Assembly: GCA_024449915.1 (NCBI GenBank)
Contig: JAMZAV010000296.1
Coordinates: 476,071-540,070, forward strand
Direction of reading: 5' to 3'
DNA length: 64,000 nucleotides
Origin: Sweltsa coloradensis
Taxonomy: Eukaryota; Arthropoda; Insecta; Plecoptera; Chloroperlidae
Part shown: piece after piece, positions 1 to 11,494 of the stretch
Layout of the letters: each line of letters starts with the position of its first letter
How positions within the stretch are numbered: position 1 is the stretch's first letter
The notes under the pieces: model-generated
What the model was told of the DNA's origin: nothing
The model's database searches: none
Seen by the model: only the letters and a program-made list of their open reading frames with translations
Program-made: the position numbers and the translations under genes

Positions 1-1363
1 CAACTTTTGTTTAGAGTACGAAATATACTTTTTATCGTTTAAATATTCATTTTGAACGAATTGCCATTTGTTATGCAAAACTATATTTTATGTTCCACTT
101 ACGGAAAAAGTAACCATGCATGCATAATAGCCAAAGGTCTGACTGTATAGAGGTATCTAAGTTTACAAGTCCCTCTGACAAACACAGCTCGACCCAGCCG
201 TGCTGGTTTTCCTCAAAATTTCCCATAATAATTTAACAATGTCAGCATCTCGCTACTTTCAACGTAGAGTCCAATTAACCAACAAAAGCACGGATGCAGC
301 TTAACCCATTTCTCTTTGAAGCGGCCACGAATACCACGGAGCTGTTTGTGAAATATGATAATGTATTCTAGCTCCGGAGCGGAGCACCACATAGCCACAC
401 AGCTGCGCCGGCCGGTTATGATTCGTAGGCCAGAACAAACACCAATAATATCGGATCTGGTCTTTCAAACAAGACACAGAAAACAGGAACAGCACGGATG
501 AATTATATGATTTGCATGAGAAGCGGAATAATTTCAAGCAAAACAACCGATTGGGTTGGTTGAGCTCCCAGACTGGGAGCCATGATGCAGGTTACGTTCA
601 AAACATGTTGTGTAGTTGATAGCTCGAAAGTCTAGATCCGAAATACTGAAATCACTCATCTTGTATACACCTGTTTCAACAGATACGTTTTCATCTTTTC
701 TTTTCTTTTATGTGGTAGACGATCATCGACTTAAGACTCATTCTTAAATAGAAACGAAACAACATGCACTCCACACAAATATCGTAGTTATTGCAAAATT
801 AAAGCCATATACGTCAAATTCCGTATCCTGATAAATGTGAGATTAAAGCGACGAATTTAGCTTTTATGTATTTCTATCTATATTTATCAATAAACTGTGT
901 AACTGGCTTTAATATAACCCCTTCAACATTGGCTTATAGAAAATTAAACATATATCAACATTATTAGTTTATAAATAATGATTTTATGTTGATGTACAAA
1001 TTACAGCCACAATTAAGGTTCCAGCTGAAACACTTTCTTACACCTTTGATAATATTGCAATTTTAAGTTTGTTTTTTGTTTAAGCGTATAATAATGTTTT
1101 GATTTTGTAAAATATGTGTAATCTAAAGTGTATTGATATTTATTTGGAGTGTGTAATTTTCACATACCCACGTGTAACAAGATTTTGAAGGAAAATCCAA
1201 TGTTTCATACATATAGGCTACGACACTGTTTAATTCAATTTGTGCCATGGAAACAAAACTATATTGTATTGTGTATGTAAAATACTGTTGTCAAAATTGG
1301 AAAACTACCAGAACTAATTATATAAACTTGTTTTCTGCCAGTCGCTTGATTTCTATGTGTACA
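1..1363. other. AT-rich stretch, no gene seen
   Basis: Open frames are short and show no recognisable domain. I see no repeat array, tRNA or transposon end here. Confidence 0.6.
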
Positions 1364-1466
1364 GGTGTTTGTTTGTGTGTTCTTAGGGTGTGCGTTGCAG
1401 CAGCCGTGTGTTCTGGTGTTTGTGTGTTCTCAGGGTGTGCGTTGCAGCAGCCGCGCGTGCGTTCTT
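1364..1466 (+). repeat. Two-copy tandem duplication, ~51-bp unit
   Basis: The segment GGTGTTTG...GGGTGTGCGTTGCAGCAGCC occurs twice, starting at about 1364 and 1415. Small differences include TTAGGG versus TCAGGG and a GTTT insertion. It underlies a 120-codon open frame (1247-1609) that I do not believe is coding. Confidence 0.7.
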
Positions 1467-1779
1467 GTCTCTCCTCTATAGTAAAACTATGTAAATATAA
1501 ACGATACGCCCCGGCATGCAGACTGCCGGGTCATTGTACTTTACTCTGCTTTGTCAATCTCATCTCCTCGATCGATTGTTTCCACTCTCGTCTCATCAAC
1601 ACTTCCTGATGCCCCAAACAAGATAATTAGATCTTGAACAACGGTCTTCTTTCCTCGATCTGGTGAAACTTTACCTTGCAATGATTTGATGAATTAAAGC
1701 ACAATACGGCAATTAATCATTGATGGGGGAAAGCAAAAATCAATGTCCATTTGCTGTTTCCAGCATTGTTAATATTGAA
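1467..1779. other. No gene or repeat recognised
   Basis: Mixed-composition sequence between the tandem duplication and the next dispersed repeat. Nothing supportable was seen. Confidence 0.5.
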
Positions 1780-2185
1780 TACAATTCTGAAATTTAAAAA
1801 AAATCTATCCCGATCGGAATTTTTTTAACTTCTGAATTGTAGAAATATTAATAATTCCACATACGGGAGTGTTTCCGGACTAACCAAATTGAGAAATTCC
1901 AGCATTGTGTCTTGGTGTGGCAAAAATGTATTTTCAGAAGCTGTTTTGTACCGGTTTGGGAAAACTGTTATTAATTTCAGTCACCGGGAAAACTTGGAAG
2001 AAATAATTTGTTTTTTTCTTTCACGAAATAACAGTTATACCCTATTCAGGGTTTATCGCCGTACTTTTCCTCATTCCTTTGTTATTTGAATTCTGAATTT
2101 AATACAAAAATGGTTATATAAAATACAACCCACAAATTTTATAAATTCCATTTACAGGAGTGTTTCCGACTAATGTGATAGATAA
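1780..2185 (+). repeat. Dispersed repeat with GGGAGTGTTTCC tip, two copies
   Basis: CTGAATTGTAGAAATATTAA followed by ACGGGAGTGTTTCCGGACTA ends at about 1885. A diverged second copy ends AGGAGTGTTTCCGACTAA near 2176. A third copy lies inverted near 61110-61200, where the plus strand reads GGTTAGTCGGGAAACACTCC. The shared tip next to AT-rich, CTGAATT-containing sequence suggests one end of a transposon family. The full element is not delimited. Confidence 0.45.
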
Positions 2186-3104
2186 AAATGTTTTTTACGT
2201 TTACGTTGATATATATGTATATATATTTTTTAAATGGTAAATTCTTGTTTTAAAAGTTGTTTAAAACCATGAGTTCAATTCAGTTCAATTATCAAAATGT
2301 AAGCTACTCCCTTCGACACTTTCCTTCCATTTCCAAATCTAATGTGTCATGTTTCGGATTTTAATTTTAATAATGTTCATCGCTCTACTATCAAACATTG
2401 TGAAAGAGCACGCATGAAACGTTAATGAATTGACGTCGTTTATACAAAAGAATATGTCAAGTCAACTCCATTTTCAACCCACCATCATCTAGCGATATTC
2501 TTACCCATATAGTGTGCTTCTCAGAAATGACTGCACCTCAATCTCTTTGTCACCCATTCATCTGGTTTAAGCGTTTCCCCCCATAGTAGGCCTACACACA
2601 ACTCTCTTCTTTTGAGTTTACAAACTACGTCGGCAGTGGAACACAAAGCATAAGTACATTCAAACAATTGGCTTGGCTTGATGTACTAGACATAATAGGC
2701 CCATACGCATAGGCAAATCATTTACGGCAATCATAAGTTAACAACAGCCTAGAATTACAACCTACACGATCACTCCATAAAACGTGTTTTGAAAGCACAA
2801 AATACAATTATTGATACTGCATTATTGATCACTGAAAATAAATTAAAAACTTGTACAGATAAATTAACTATAGTAATCTCCTCAAGGGAATGTTTTTCTT
2901 GTTTAGTAGCAAATATTGTTAGGTTGTCATTTCAGTAGACGGAGTGAAGTCTCATGGTTTACAATCAAGGCTATGGGAGTGTCCAAAAGAGAGGGCGAAG
3001 TTACTTTTTTATTTTGCTATTTCTTTATTGTTTTTGTAATTATGTTTTTCTTCTTTTTCAGCTACTACAAAGACAAATACAAAATTTGGAAGAATCCGTT
3101 TCTT
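2186..3104. other. No gene recognised
   Basis: AT-rich sequence with no domain-bearing frame, RNA gene or array. Confidence 0.5.
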
Positions 3105-3470
3105 TTCACTGTTAAAATTTCGCTGTTGGTAGAAGTGCCGTGTTTGAGGGTAATAATACTTAAAATGCGTTTTGTTTGTGATTTTAAATTTCGATTTTGG
3201 TGGAGGTGCCGGGTTTTAAGGGATATACAACTTAAAATGCGTTGTGTTTGTGATTTGGAATTTCGATTTTGGTGGAGGTGCCGGGTATTTATATGTTAGG
3301 TTTTAGGCTATCACAGGATCACCAAAAACATTTTGTATCATCCTTATCAAAAGGCAATGACAACAAAAACGCGTAAATCGGAAGTAGTGGTCGGTATTTA
3401 TCATGAGACGTGACATAATTATGCACAAACAGACGGACGAGGCAAAGAAATTGATGCTTATTGGGGAATA
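3105..3470 (+). repeat. GTGCC-box dispersed repeat, with internal ~75-bp tandem copies
   Basis: Three degenerate tandem units (about 3105-3160, 3165-3220, 3235-3295) each contain AAATTTCG..TTGGT and a version of the box GGTGGAGGTGCCGGGT. They are followed by ATCACAGGATCACC, a CATCCTTATCAAAAGGCAAT block, and GAGACGTGAC..ACAGACGGACGA. The same order of blocks occurs at 6270-6540 and 46085-46380, which defines a repeat family rather than a gene. The 127-codon plus frame here (2916-3299) is the tandem repeat read through. Confidence 0.6.
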
Positions 3471-6240
3471 ATAAGGTTTAAGGACGACGTTAAAATGGCA
3501 TCTCTCAGCATTCTCTTACTCTGGCTTATTGTGGTGATTTCCCTCGTATTAGCTATACCACGTGGGCTACGCGTGTCAAAATCCCTTGCATGGCGCTAGA
3601 TGGATCATGACAGACAAACACGAAGGTAGATGGGGGCAGGAAAAGTTCATCCCTTTGACCCTTTTAACTCCGAGTCAAGCCACGCACACAATGGAAAGTG
3701 CTTCCAATGTCAAACGAAGTAGACGCGTATTTGTATCGACAGCTTTAGACTGATTTTAGTCTCTCTGTGTGTATATAAAGGTAGGCACTTGTTAAGTTAC
3801 GTGAGAAGGTCTATAGGGCGATGCACTCACAAATGTACATACAATTATTATATTTACACACAGTCTCTAACACAAACACACGTTACATGTACATTTATTT
3901 ATATTAAATGTTCAAAGTCATCTTCATACTTTAAATATTGTATATTCCGTAAATGCAAATGTGTAATGTGAAGTGCACTTGTGGAACGTAGTCCTGTTGT
4001 AATTTAGCTCCAAGGTAAATTGTTATTAAAATAAACACATCCACCATGTACGTACAAAGGAATTTTGACGAATCACACTTTTTCAACACAATACTTTTCT
4101 GGTGATTCAAAATTGCCTCTGTTGACCGAATGACCTGTTAAACCCACCTATCCTTCCAAAGCCGGAGTCTATAGTTTGTATGTAATGTTACCAAAAAAAA
4201 AGTCCTACTACATATTGTTAATACTCTAAATGTAATTAATTTTATCCCTCTGAAGAGTCCAACTTATCTTGCTAAAAGTTGAGATTTGTAACGTTTACAG
4301 CCAATAGATCGAAAAACCGCCTGATATTTAGTCAGACTAACCCTAGTTGAACTGAACTCAGGTGTAGCTGTATGTTTGTACTGAGTAGGACCCCAAGGAA
4401 GGTAGGCCTTATAACGGCCACTCTGTGTCTCTGGGACTTGACTTGGTGCGAGTCCAACAACTCTGATGGAATCGCTCCCTGGTGATGAATGTGAGTTGGC
4501 TGTGAGCAGAATGCCGAGGTTGACTGAATTTGAGGTGGCTGTGAGCAGAATCCTCATGGTTGTAGTTCTAGGGCGCGTTCTAGAAGCGTGCTGATAACGA
4601 TCTACTACACAGTTTACTTAATTCCAAGACTGTCAGATCTCAAACTCGAGCACAAACTAACTGTCTTGAAATCACTAATGATAATCGACACGCAACCAAC
4701 AAAAAAACTCGAGTACATTTCTTGTGTGTTAATTGATCATCGCAGTTATTAATTAATACCTTAATAATCTTCGTGTTAAATACTATCCTAGGTGTTTTTG
4801 CATAATTGATGAACGGAATTTACAAAAAATTATAATCATTTTTATTTCAATTAAAAAGTCTCGCAACACTTTTAAAATGTATCTTGAACATGCGACGCAA
4901 GAAATATTGTACTGCTTATGTTAAAATGCGATTCTTAATAGTTGATCATGTCAGCATGACGGATCTTACTATGCCAGATTCTTATACCACGTCGACCATA
5001 TAAGGGGTAATGGCGGCCATTTTAATAACTTTTTTTAAAATCATGGTTCTATGTTTGTGTTTCTAGTATTCGAGTTGGGCGTAACCTTTTTTTATAATAT
5101 ATTGGATATATTGCAAAGATCAATCAATATTATTGACCTGGGATGACGGAAACAATAACTTTGGTTTTGTCATGAAACAACGGTGCTATTAATAAGAACA
5201 ACATTCCAGACCAGCCATTAATGTGAGCAATAAACTTGTTGCCGGAACCGGAATACAATAAACTGCGACTATTAATTATTATTGTTGCTGGTTATATATT
5301 GGTGGAGTCATTCCATGATATTTCTACTTCGCACTAACCTAAATGTGTTTATAGAATGTGTACATTGTATTTTCAGTTCTACGTATGAAGACTTGTATTT
5401 CTTTATCATGGTATAAAATCGTATTACAATAATAAATACTGCTTTAGTTTTCTACGAAGGCAATGCAGTCCAGAGAGATCACAGAACTCAAAACCCCAAC
5501 GTCCAAACCGTGCGTGCGCGTTCATCATGACTCATTTGATTTGGACATAGACCTTAATTGTTTTAAAATAATGATTATTGGATCGAATCTCGTATAACGC
5601 ATCAATTATTTTCTTTAATACCCTTAATTTCCAACCATCTGCACTCATCGTCTTTTAACAGAATTATTACATAAATGAAGATAAAAACAAAGACCATCAC
5701 CAGCCACGCCTATAATGTTATTTTGAGAGGCATCCATGCTGTTTGTTTTTTAATCGCGATAAAACACAACTGGGCACAGGGTTTGTAAATGTGAGGGGGG
5801 GGGGGGGTAATAGGCGTAGTGACGAGTGTATTTTTCTGTCGGTTTTCAAACTTCGATTTGATCCGTCCAACTCTACCCAACCCTCTCTACTGCGCATGTC
5901 CGCGCCCGAGCTGACACTGACGTATAGACGGCCCTTCATAATCCTCGCTCACGTCATAGTCGTCTGCAGCGCTGTTAACTGCCACGCCTGGATAACTTAT
6001 TGAAACTATTGTGTAATGTATTATCACGTAGCCTGCGTGGTTGGAGGCCACCTCGTGCGTGAGGTGAGGGGATCCCCGGGGAGGATGTCTGAAGACGACA
6101 GAGAAACGTTATTCACCAACCTCTGAAGGCGTAATCGCGTTGTTCAGTGGGTTCTATTACAAGTATTTCAAACAACAACTGGTACGGGAGTAACCAAAAT
6201 ACGGAACGAAACTACTTAATCTACAGATTATCTAAAATGA
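3471..6240. other. No gene recognised; one long G run
   Basis: A G13 homopolymer lies near 5796-5808. The stretch 5810-5990 is richer in CpG and contains ACTGCGCATG, which resembles an NRF1 half-site, but no transcript structure can be read from it. At about 6050-6070, CACCTC-GTGCGT-GAGGTG can form a short hairpin. Confidence 0.4.
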
Positions 6241-6550
6241 ACTCTCATTTTAAAATTATAAAACACTTTTGGTGGAGGTGCCGGGTACAAAATAATTCTA
6301 ATTTTAAAGGCTTCCCCTGACCCCAAGGATCACTGCATTACTCTGTATCACCATTGTTGAATGACGATGCTGACAAAAAAGGAAGGATTTAATATATAAC
6401 CTGTATGAAACATGTATGAAGTTACTACTTTAAGAACCTCTCACCCCCCCCCCCCAAAAAAAAAAAAAAACTGTTAAAAAGTAAAAAATGTGTTATCGTG
6501 AGAAGTGTCACCGCACAGATGGACGGGCGGGCAGTAATATGATGCACACA
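6241..6550 (+). repeat. GTGCC-box dispersed repeat copy
   Basis: TTTTGGTGGAGGTGCCGGGT at about 6270 is followed by CCAAGGATCACT, TGTATCACCATTGTTGAA and, further on, GTTATCGTGAGAAGTGTCAC with a GATGGACGGGCGGGCAG tail. The block order matches the copies at 3196-3470 and 46085-46380. A C13/A15 homopolymer junction (about 6444-6472) interrupts it. Confidence 0.6.
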
Positions 6551-8165
6551 TGCTTCGGCCTTTTTTAAGAATACATTTTCGATTCCCTTATAAATGGATA
6601 GATTGGATTCTGGATTCAGACTTCTGACAGCATATCATACAAAAAAAACAAGCATATATTTTTTCAGTGATATAGATAATGGAATCATATTATGTATTAT
6701 GTTTCACAACAATGAATCTGAACCTGTCGCTGTGTTGTAACATGAGCTTAAATTGAATGCTCAGTGTTTGTATATACTTATGTAAACATGGTAGATCGTC
6801 GATATCAAAATATTTTGTCACCTGTTTTGGATTTGGTTAAAATACAAAATTGAACAAATTCCTGGAATTATAATCATCATATAACACGTAATTGAAAATG
6901 AACGATGTCAAACAATAATTCATTTTAGTATGAAATATATAACTTTAACGCCTCTTCATAATATAAATTTTCGATAAATTTGGCGAGTTTAAAAAAATAT
7001 GCATTAGGTTTTTGTTAAAAAAAAAATTCTCAACGTATCACGGAAAACTTCTTGTTTATGTTGTTTATTTATGTTCATATCATAACCGCGAACCGATAAG
7101 CCAGACTTCCGTAGATGAGAGCACAAACAACGGAAATCCGCCGGAAGCGATTGCGTTCGATACTCACTGAACGCATAATTCTGGACACAATTGCTCATCA
7201 AAGTCTGATAAAGCATTATAGTTCGTCAGTTCATCGAACTAGCTACATGCCACGCCCAAAGAGCCAACACGGTATGCAAACAAGCAATATCTTCTATCCG
7301 TTTTCTGGAATCAATTACTTTCATGCAACATGATAAAATACGTTTCAATATCAGTTTTTTGTGCCGACTCTGCCATGCCTTGCCACGAGTACTGCTTCAG
7401 ATATCACGTGATCTGTCTGGCGTCATCCCATTGGTTGTGATCAATACACCTCACGGAAAAGTGTTTTTGGGGATGGCAGACAGGATGACTTGAAAACAAA
7501 AGTTTTCTATCTGTGTTTTAGTTAACGAACACGTATATGCTTTCGATAACAATACTTCGCTTTCGAAATAGAATAGTTTTGTTTCTTTTGTTCCTAAAAC
7601 TCCAAGAAACTCATTATTTTACTATAATGAACAATATTTTCGAAAAAAGTGTATCCATCGTAAATCTGAGTGGTTGCTTATTCATTCGATAAATGAGCAT
7701 CTGTAACGTCTTTCCGAAATAGCTCAGTTTAAGCTTACATTATACCACATTGTTCCATACTCATCACCCAACCGGTAAACCACGCCCATTATCACATAAT
7801 AGTGCAATTCCAAAAATTTAATTTTCTTCTTTACTTTGAGCTCTTGTCATTGTACAGCAATGTAATGAACAGCATCTTGCTGAATCGGGTTACATCCACG
7901 GCCACATTCTATGTGGAACACGTTGGGCATATTTTATTTATTTATTTATTTACGGTAAAGTCTACAACGCGTAATTAGCTCAACATGTTCTTCCACTACC
8001 TAAGGTTGAAATACGAACTCATATTGAAATCAAACTATAGTTCACGCTTTGAATTGATATGTTGTCACTTAATTACAATTCAGATATCCTACACCCTTAA
8101 AATACATATTAAGAAACGCTTATCGAACTATACGCCAACTGCCACGCCTATCGAGATAATCTCAT
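6551..8165. other. No gene recognised; scattered CCACGCC motifs
   Basis: AT-rich with no convincing coding frame. CCACGCC or CCACGCCC appears near 7250, 7783 and 8142. These words recur in the satellite that follows and may be eroded outliers of it. Confidence 0.4.
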
Positions 8166-9508
8166 GCCCCACCCCTCACGCTACTACAGTAACGCCCACC
8201 TAGTTCTAACCTCGCCTCTTAACTTACGGTACACTTGCGCCAACCCCTTGCCACGCTCATTGTGCAATATCTTGCTTGCCTTCCACGCTATCTTGATATC
8301 AACACGATTGTGAAAGATTTGGTCAAACACCTTATGATAGACTGACAGAACTTTAGATGCCCCGCCCCTCACGCTACTACAGTCACGCCCACCTACTTCT
8401 AACCACGCCCCTTAACCTTACGATACACTTGCGCCAACCCCTTGCCACGCTCATTGTGCAATATCTTGCTTGCCTCTCACGCTATCTTGATATCAACACG
8501 ATTGTGAAAGATTTGGTCAAACACCTTATGATTGACTCTGACAGAACTTTATTGCCCCGCCCCTCACGCTACTACAGTCACGCCCACCTAGTTCTAACCA
8601 CGCCTCTTAACCTTACGATACACTTGCGCCAACCCCTTGCCACGCTCATTGTGCAATATCTTGCTTGCCTCTCACGCTATCTTCATATCAACAGATTGTG
8701 AAAGATTTGGTCAAACACCTTATGATTGACTCTGACAGAACTTTAGTGCCCCGCCCCTCACGCTACTACAGTCACGCCCACCTAGTTCTAACCACGCCTC
8801 TTAACCTTACGATACACTTGCGCCAACCCCTTGCCACGCTCATTGTGTAATATCTTGCTTGCATTACGCTATCTTCATATCAACACGATTGTGAAAGATT
8901 TAAGCAAACACCTTATGATTGACTCTGACAGAACTTTAGTGCCCCGCCCCTCCCGCTAACACAGTAACACCCACCTAGTTCTAACCACGCCTCTAACCTT
9001 ACGAACACCTTGCGCCAAACCCCTTGCCACGCTCATTGTGCAATATCTTGCTTGCCCTCACGCTATCTTGATATCAACACGATTGTGAAAGATTTGGTCA
9101 AACACCTTATGATTGACTCTGACATAACTTTAGTGCCCCGCCCCTCACGCTACTACAGTCACGCCCACCTAGTTCTAACCACGCCCCTTAACCTTACGAT
9201 ACACCTTGCGCCAACCCCTTGCCACGCTCATTGTGCACTATCTTGCCTGCCTCTCACGCTATCTTCATATCAACACGATTGTGAAAGATTTGATCAAACA
9301 CCTTATGATTGACTCTGACAACTTTAGTGCCCCTCCCCTCACGCTACTACAGTAACGCCCATCTAGTGCTAACCACGCCTCTGAACCTTACGACACACTT
9401 GCGCCAACCCCTTGCCACGCTCATTGTGCAATATCTTGCTTGCCTCTCACGCTATCTTCATATCAACACGATTGTGAAAGATTAAGCAAACACCTTATGA
9501 TTGACTTT
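8166..9508. repeat. Satellite array 1: seven copies of a 194-bp unit
   Basis: Units begin GCCCCGCCCCTCACGCTACT at 8166 (with A for G), 8359, 8554, 8748, 8941, 9135 and 9329, so the period is 193-195 bp. The last unit is cut at about 9508. Each unit carries three or four CCACGCC/CACGCCC words, then CTTGCGCCAACCCCTTGCCA, CAATATCTTGCTTGCC and GATTGTGAAAGATTTGGTCA. Unit 5 has an atypical TCCCGCTAACACAG start, and unit 7 reads CCCCTCCCCTC. The plus-strand open frames over it are the repeat read in rotating frames. Confidence 0.93.
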
Positions 9509-9984
9509 ATAAAGGGCGTTGTCTGACAGGTTTCTGGATCATTAGGTTTAGCTAACCTTACATGTAAATTTGAAGTAGCGATACACCTGTTTGTTGTTTA
9601 GGATGTTTTGATATGTTAATCATAATAACCAAGGTAGGTTTTGAGGTATGAGTCATAGACTTGCGTCATGAAGTACGTGGCAACGCCCCTTTGTAACCCC
9701 GCCCCCTTTTGATTGATAAAGTTCACGTTTAGCGTCTTAGTTTGAAGCGTGCTGAACGCGACCCTTCTGACTATTATATTGACTTCCATGTGTACATTAT
9801 TTTCAATTTTAGTCCTTTTTGATAGTGTGGTGCTACTTATTGTAAGGCACGGAAAATATGAACGATCCATAGAACCCTTTTTACAACATCGGTCGGTTCA
9901 GTGGATGGCTTGTCACCGTTTTTTTTTGGCCGGTTATCAACATCGAATTTCCAGGGCTGTCATGTTCACTTTCCCATCCATTTA
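9509..9984. other. Array flank, no gene recognised
   Basis: Holds one isolated CGCCCC-rich patch (about 9680-9710) and AT-rich sequence. No supportable gene was seen. Confidence 0.4.
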
Positions 9985-10413
9985 ATTATCTCCTTACTAC
10001 TTATCATTCTACCTCCTCTTCATCTTATTTCTACCAGCCATCAGTACACACCATTTTCTTCTGTCCACCTCAGTCTACCTGCTCCTACTTCTTTATATCA
10101 CTTATCTATCTCTTATACTTAATTTCTTATTTGATACCACAATTCTCTCTCACGTATCCTCTTTCAAATCCTGCCCTCGGTATTCTTAGCTTGTTCATTC
10201 TTCTCACATGTCCTTACCACCTCAGCTTTCTTTTCTAACTTTGAACAAAAGCTTGTCAACACCAACTTTCTTTCTTATTTCTTTACTTTTGACTTTGTCA
10301 AGCTTTGACACACCCGCTATGCTCCTTACGAATTTCATCTCATCGGCTTGTATTTTTCTAGAGTTCCTTACCCCCATAGTACAGCTCACTGCCCCATATG
10401 TTAGAATTAACAA
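9985..10413 (-). pseudogene. Degenerate LINE ORF2 C-terminus
   Basis: The minus-strand frame at 10413-10222 reads LTYGAVSCTMG, then KIQADEMKFVRSIAGVSKLD and a KEIRKKVGVDKLL segment. This is the post-RT region typical of many non-LTR retrotransposon ORF2 proteins (EM+FLR+IAGV...RVRNEEIRK). After a frame change the next segment reads LRW-stop-GHVRRMNKLRIPRAG, the equivalent of the common LRWFGHV+RM motif, with a stop in place of F. Near 10060 a RWTEENG remnant follows. The frameshift and internal stops mark it as dead. No RT catalytic motif is present next to it. The clade cannot be assigned from this piece. Confidence 0.65.
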
Positions 10414-10440
10414 ATATTATAACTAATTAAGTAACAGACT

Positions 10441-11494
10441 TCATTAAGTTAAAAAATCTTTACCCTGGAGCAACTTTTTTACTTGCTGATTGAATATTTC
10501 GACCTGAACCACTCTTACAGAGATTCCACTTTCCAACTTTGCCTTGTTTGTTGATTCTTTTTAAATGTGTAAATCCATAAACCTCTTCTCCTGTAATTAA
10601 TTCCCTCTAACTTCGATCTTTTCCCAAAATGTTCTGCGGGTTTCTTTCTTGGCTGTTCCCATTACTAGCGTTTTACTCTTTTCAATGCTAATGTTCAGTA
10701 ATCATTCTTGTATATAAGTAAATATTACTACACCTTCATAATATACTTCCGCAGTTAGTGTTGCTAAGTAGTTTTATGTTTGCAAGGAGTTTTGCCATAA
10801 CATTGACATACACTTTTGATTGATGGTTGGCTAAGTGAGCACATCCACGTTTACTGCATAAATAATAGTGTACGATCGCGTAATCAGTAAGTGATCATGT
10901 TTTGAACACTCGAAATAGTAAAACATATCGTCAATTCTTTTAAGACTACATTTTCTTGAATAAACGAGACAATAAAAACCTTTGCCAAGTGCGTAACTGG
11001 AATTTAAAGCCCATCGTTAATCAAGAGGGTTTTCTAAAACTCTACTTTTATCAACATCATTAGTAAGCAGTTTTAACCCTTTCAAGTGGCTTACTTTCTA
11101 TCCACTTAGCCCCTTGAGTAGCACGAATTTATTATTGCGTAACTGTGAGCTTTGATAACTCTAAAAAGTTTTTTTAATTTTGAGACCAATTACTTCGACT
11201 TAAAAATTCAAATTAGTGACACCACTTAAAGTAAGATTTAGCATTTAAGGTGGTGCTATAAAATGTTCCAGCAAAATCATAAGACCAGTGAGGTAATACA
11301 ATTTATTACCTTGGTGGTTTGTGCTTTCAAACATAATTAACATATTATTTATTTATTTTCAGATGATAAGTAAGATGGCATTATATAAGACCTGCTTCAT
11401 CCTATTCTAACGCAATAAACGGAAACCTGGACAACGTGTGAAAAAGAAACAACAAAATTCATGTAGCGAATATGTGATTATTGAGGAGTACAGA
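10441..11494. other. No gene recognised
   Basis: AT-rich sequence between the LINE relic and the large satellite. Nothing supportable was seen. Confidence 0.5.

Noticed and set aside
5718..6003. Overlapping frames on both strands near the G13 run
   Set aside because: They cross a homopolymer, have no domain, and the sequence has no splice or poly(A) context I can support.
8357..9312. Plus-strand frames in the 194-bp array (repeated SRYYSHAHLVLTTPLN)
   Set aside because: Same artefact: reading frames of a tandem DNA repeat with no start, splice or domain evidence.
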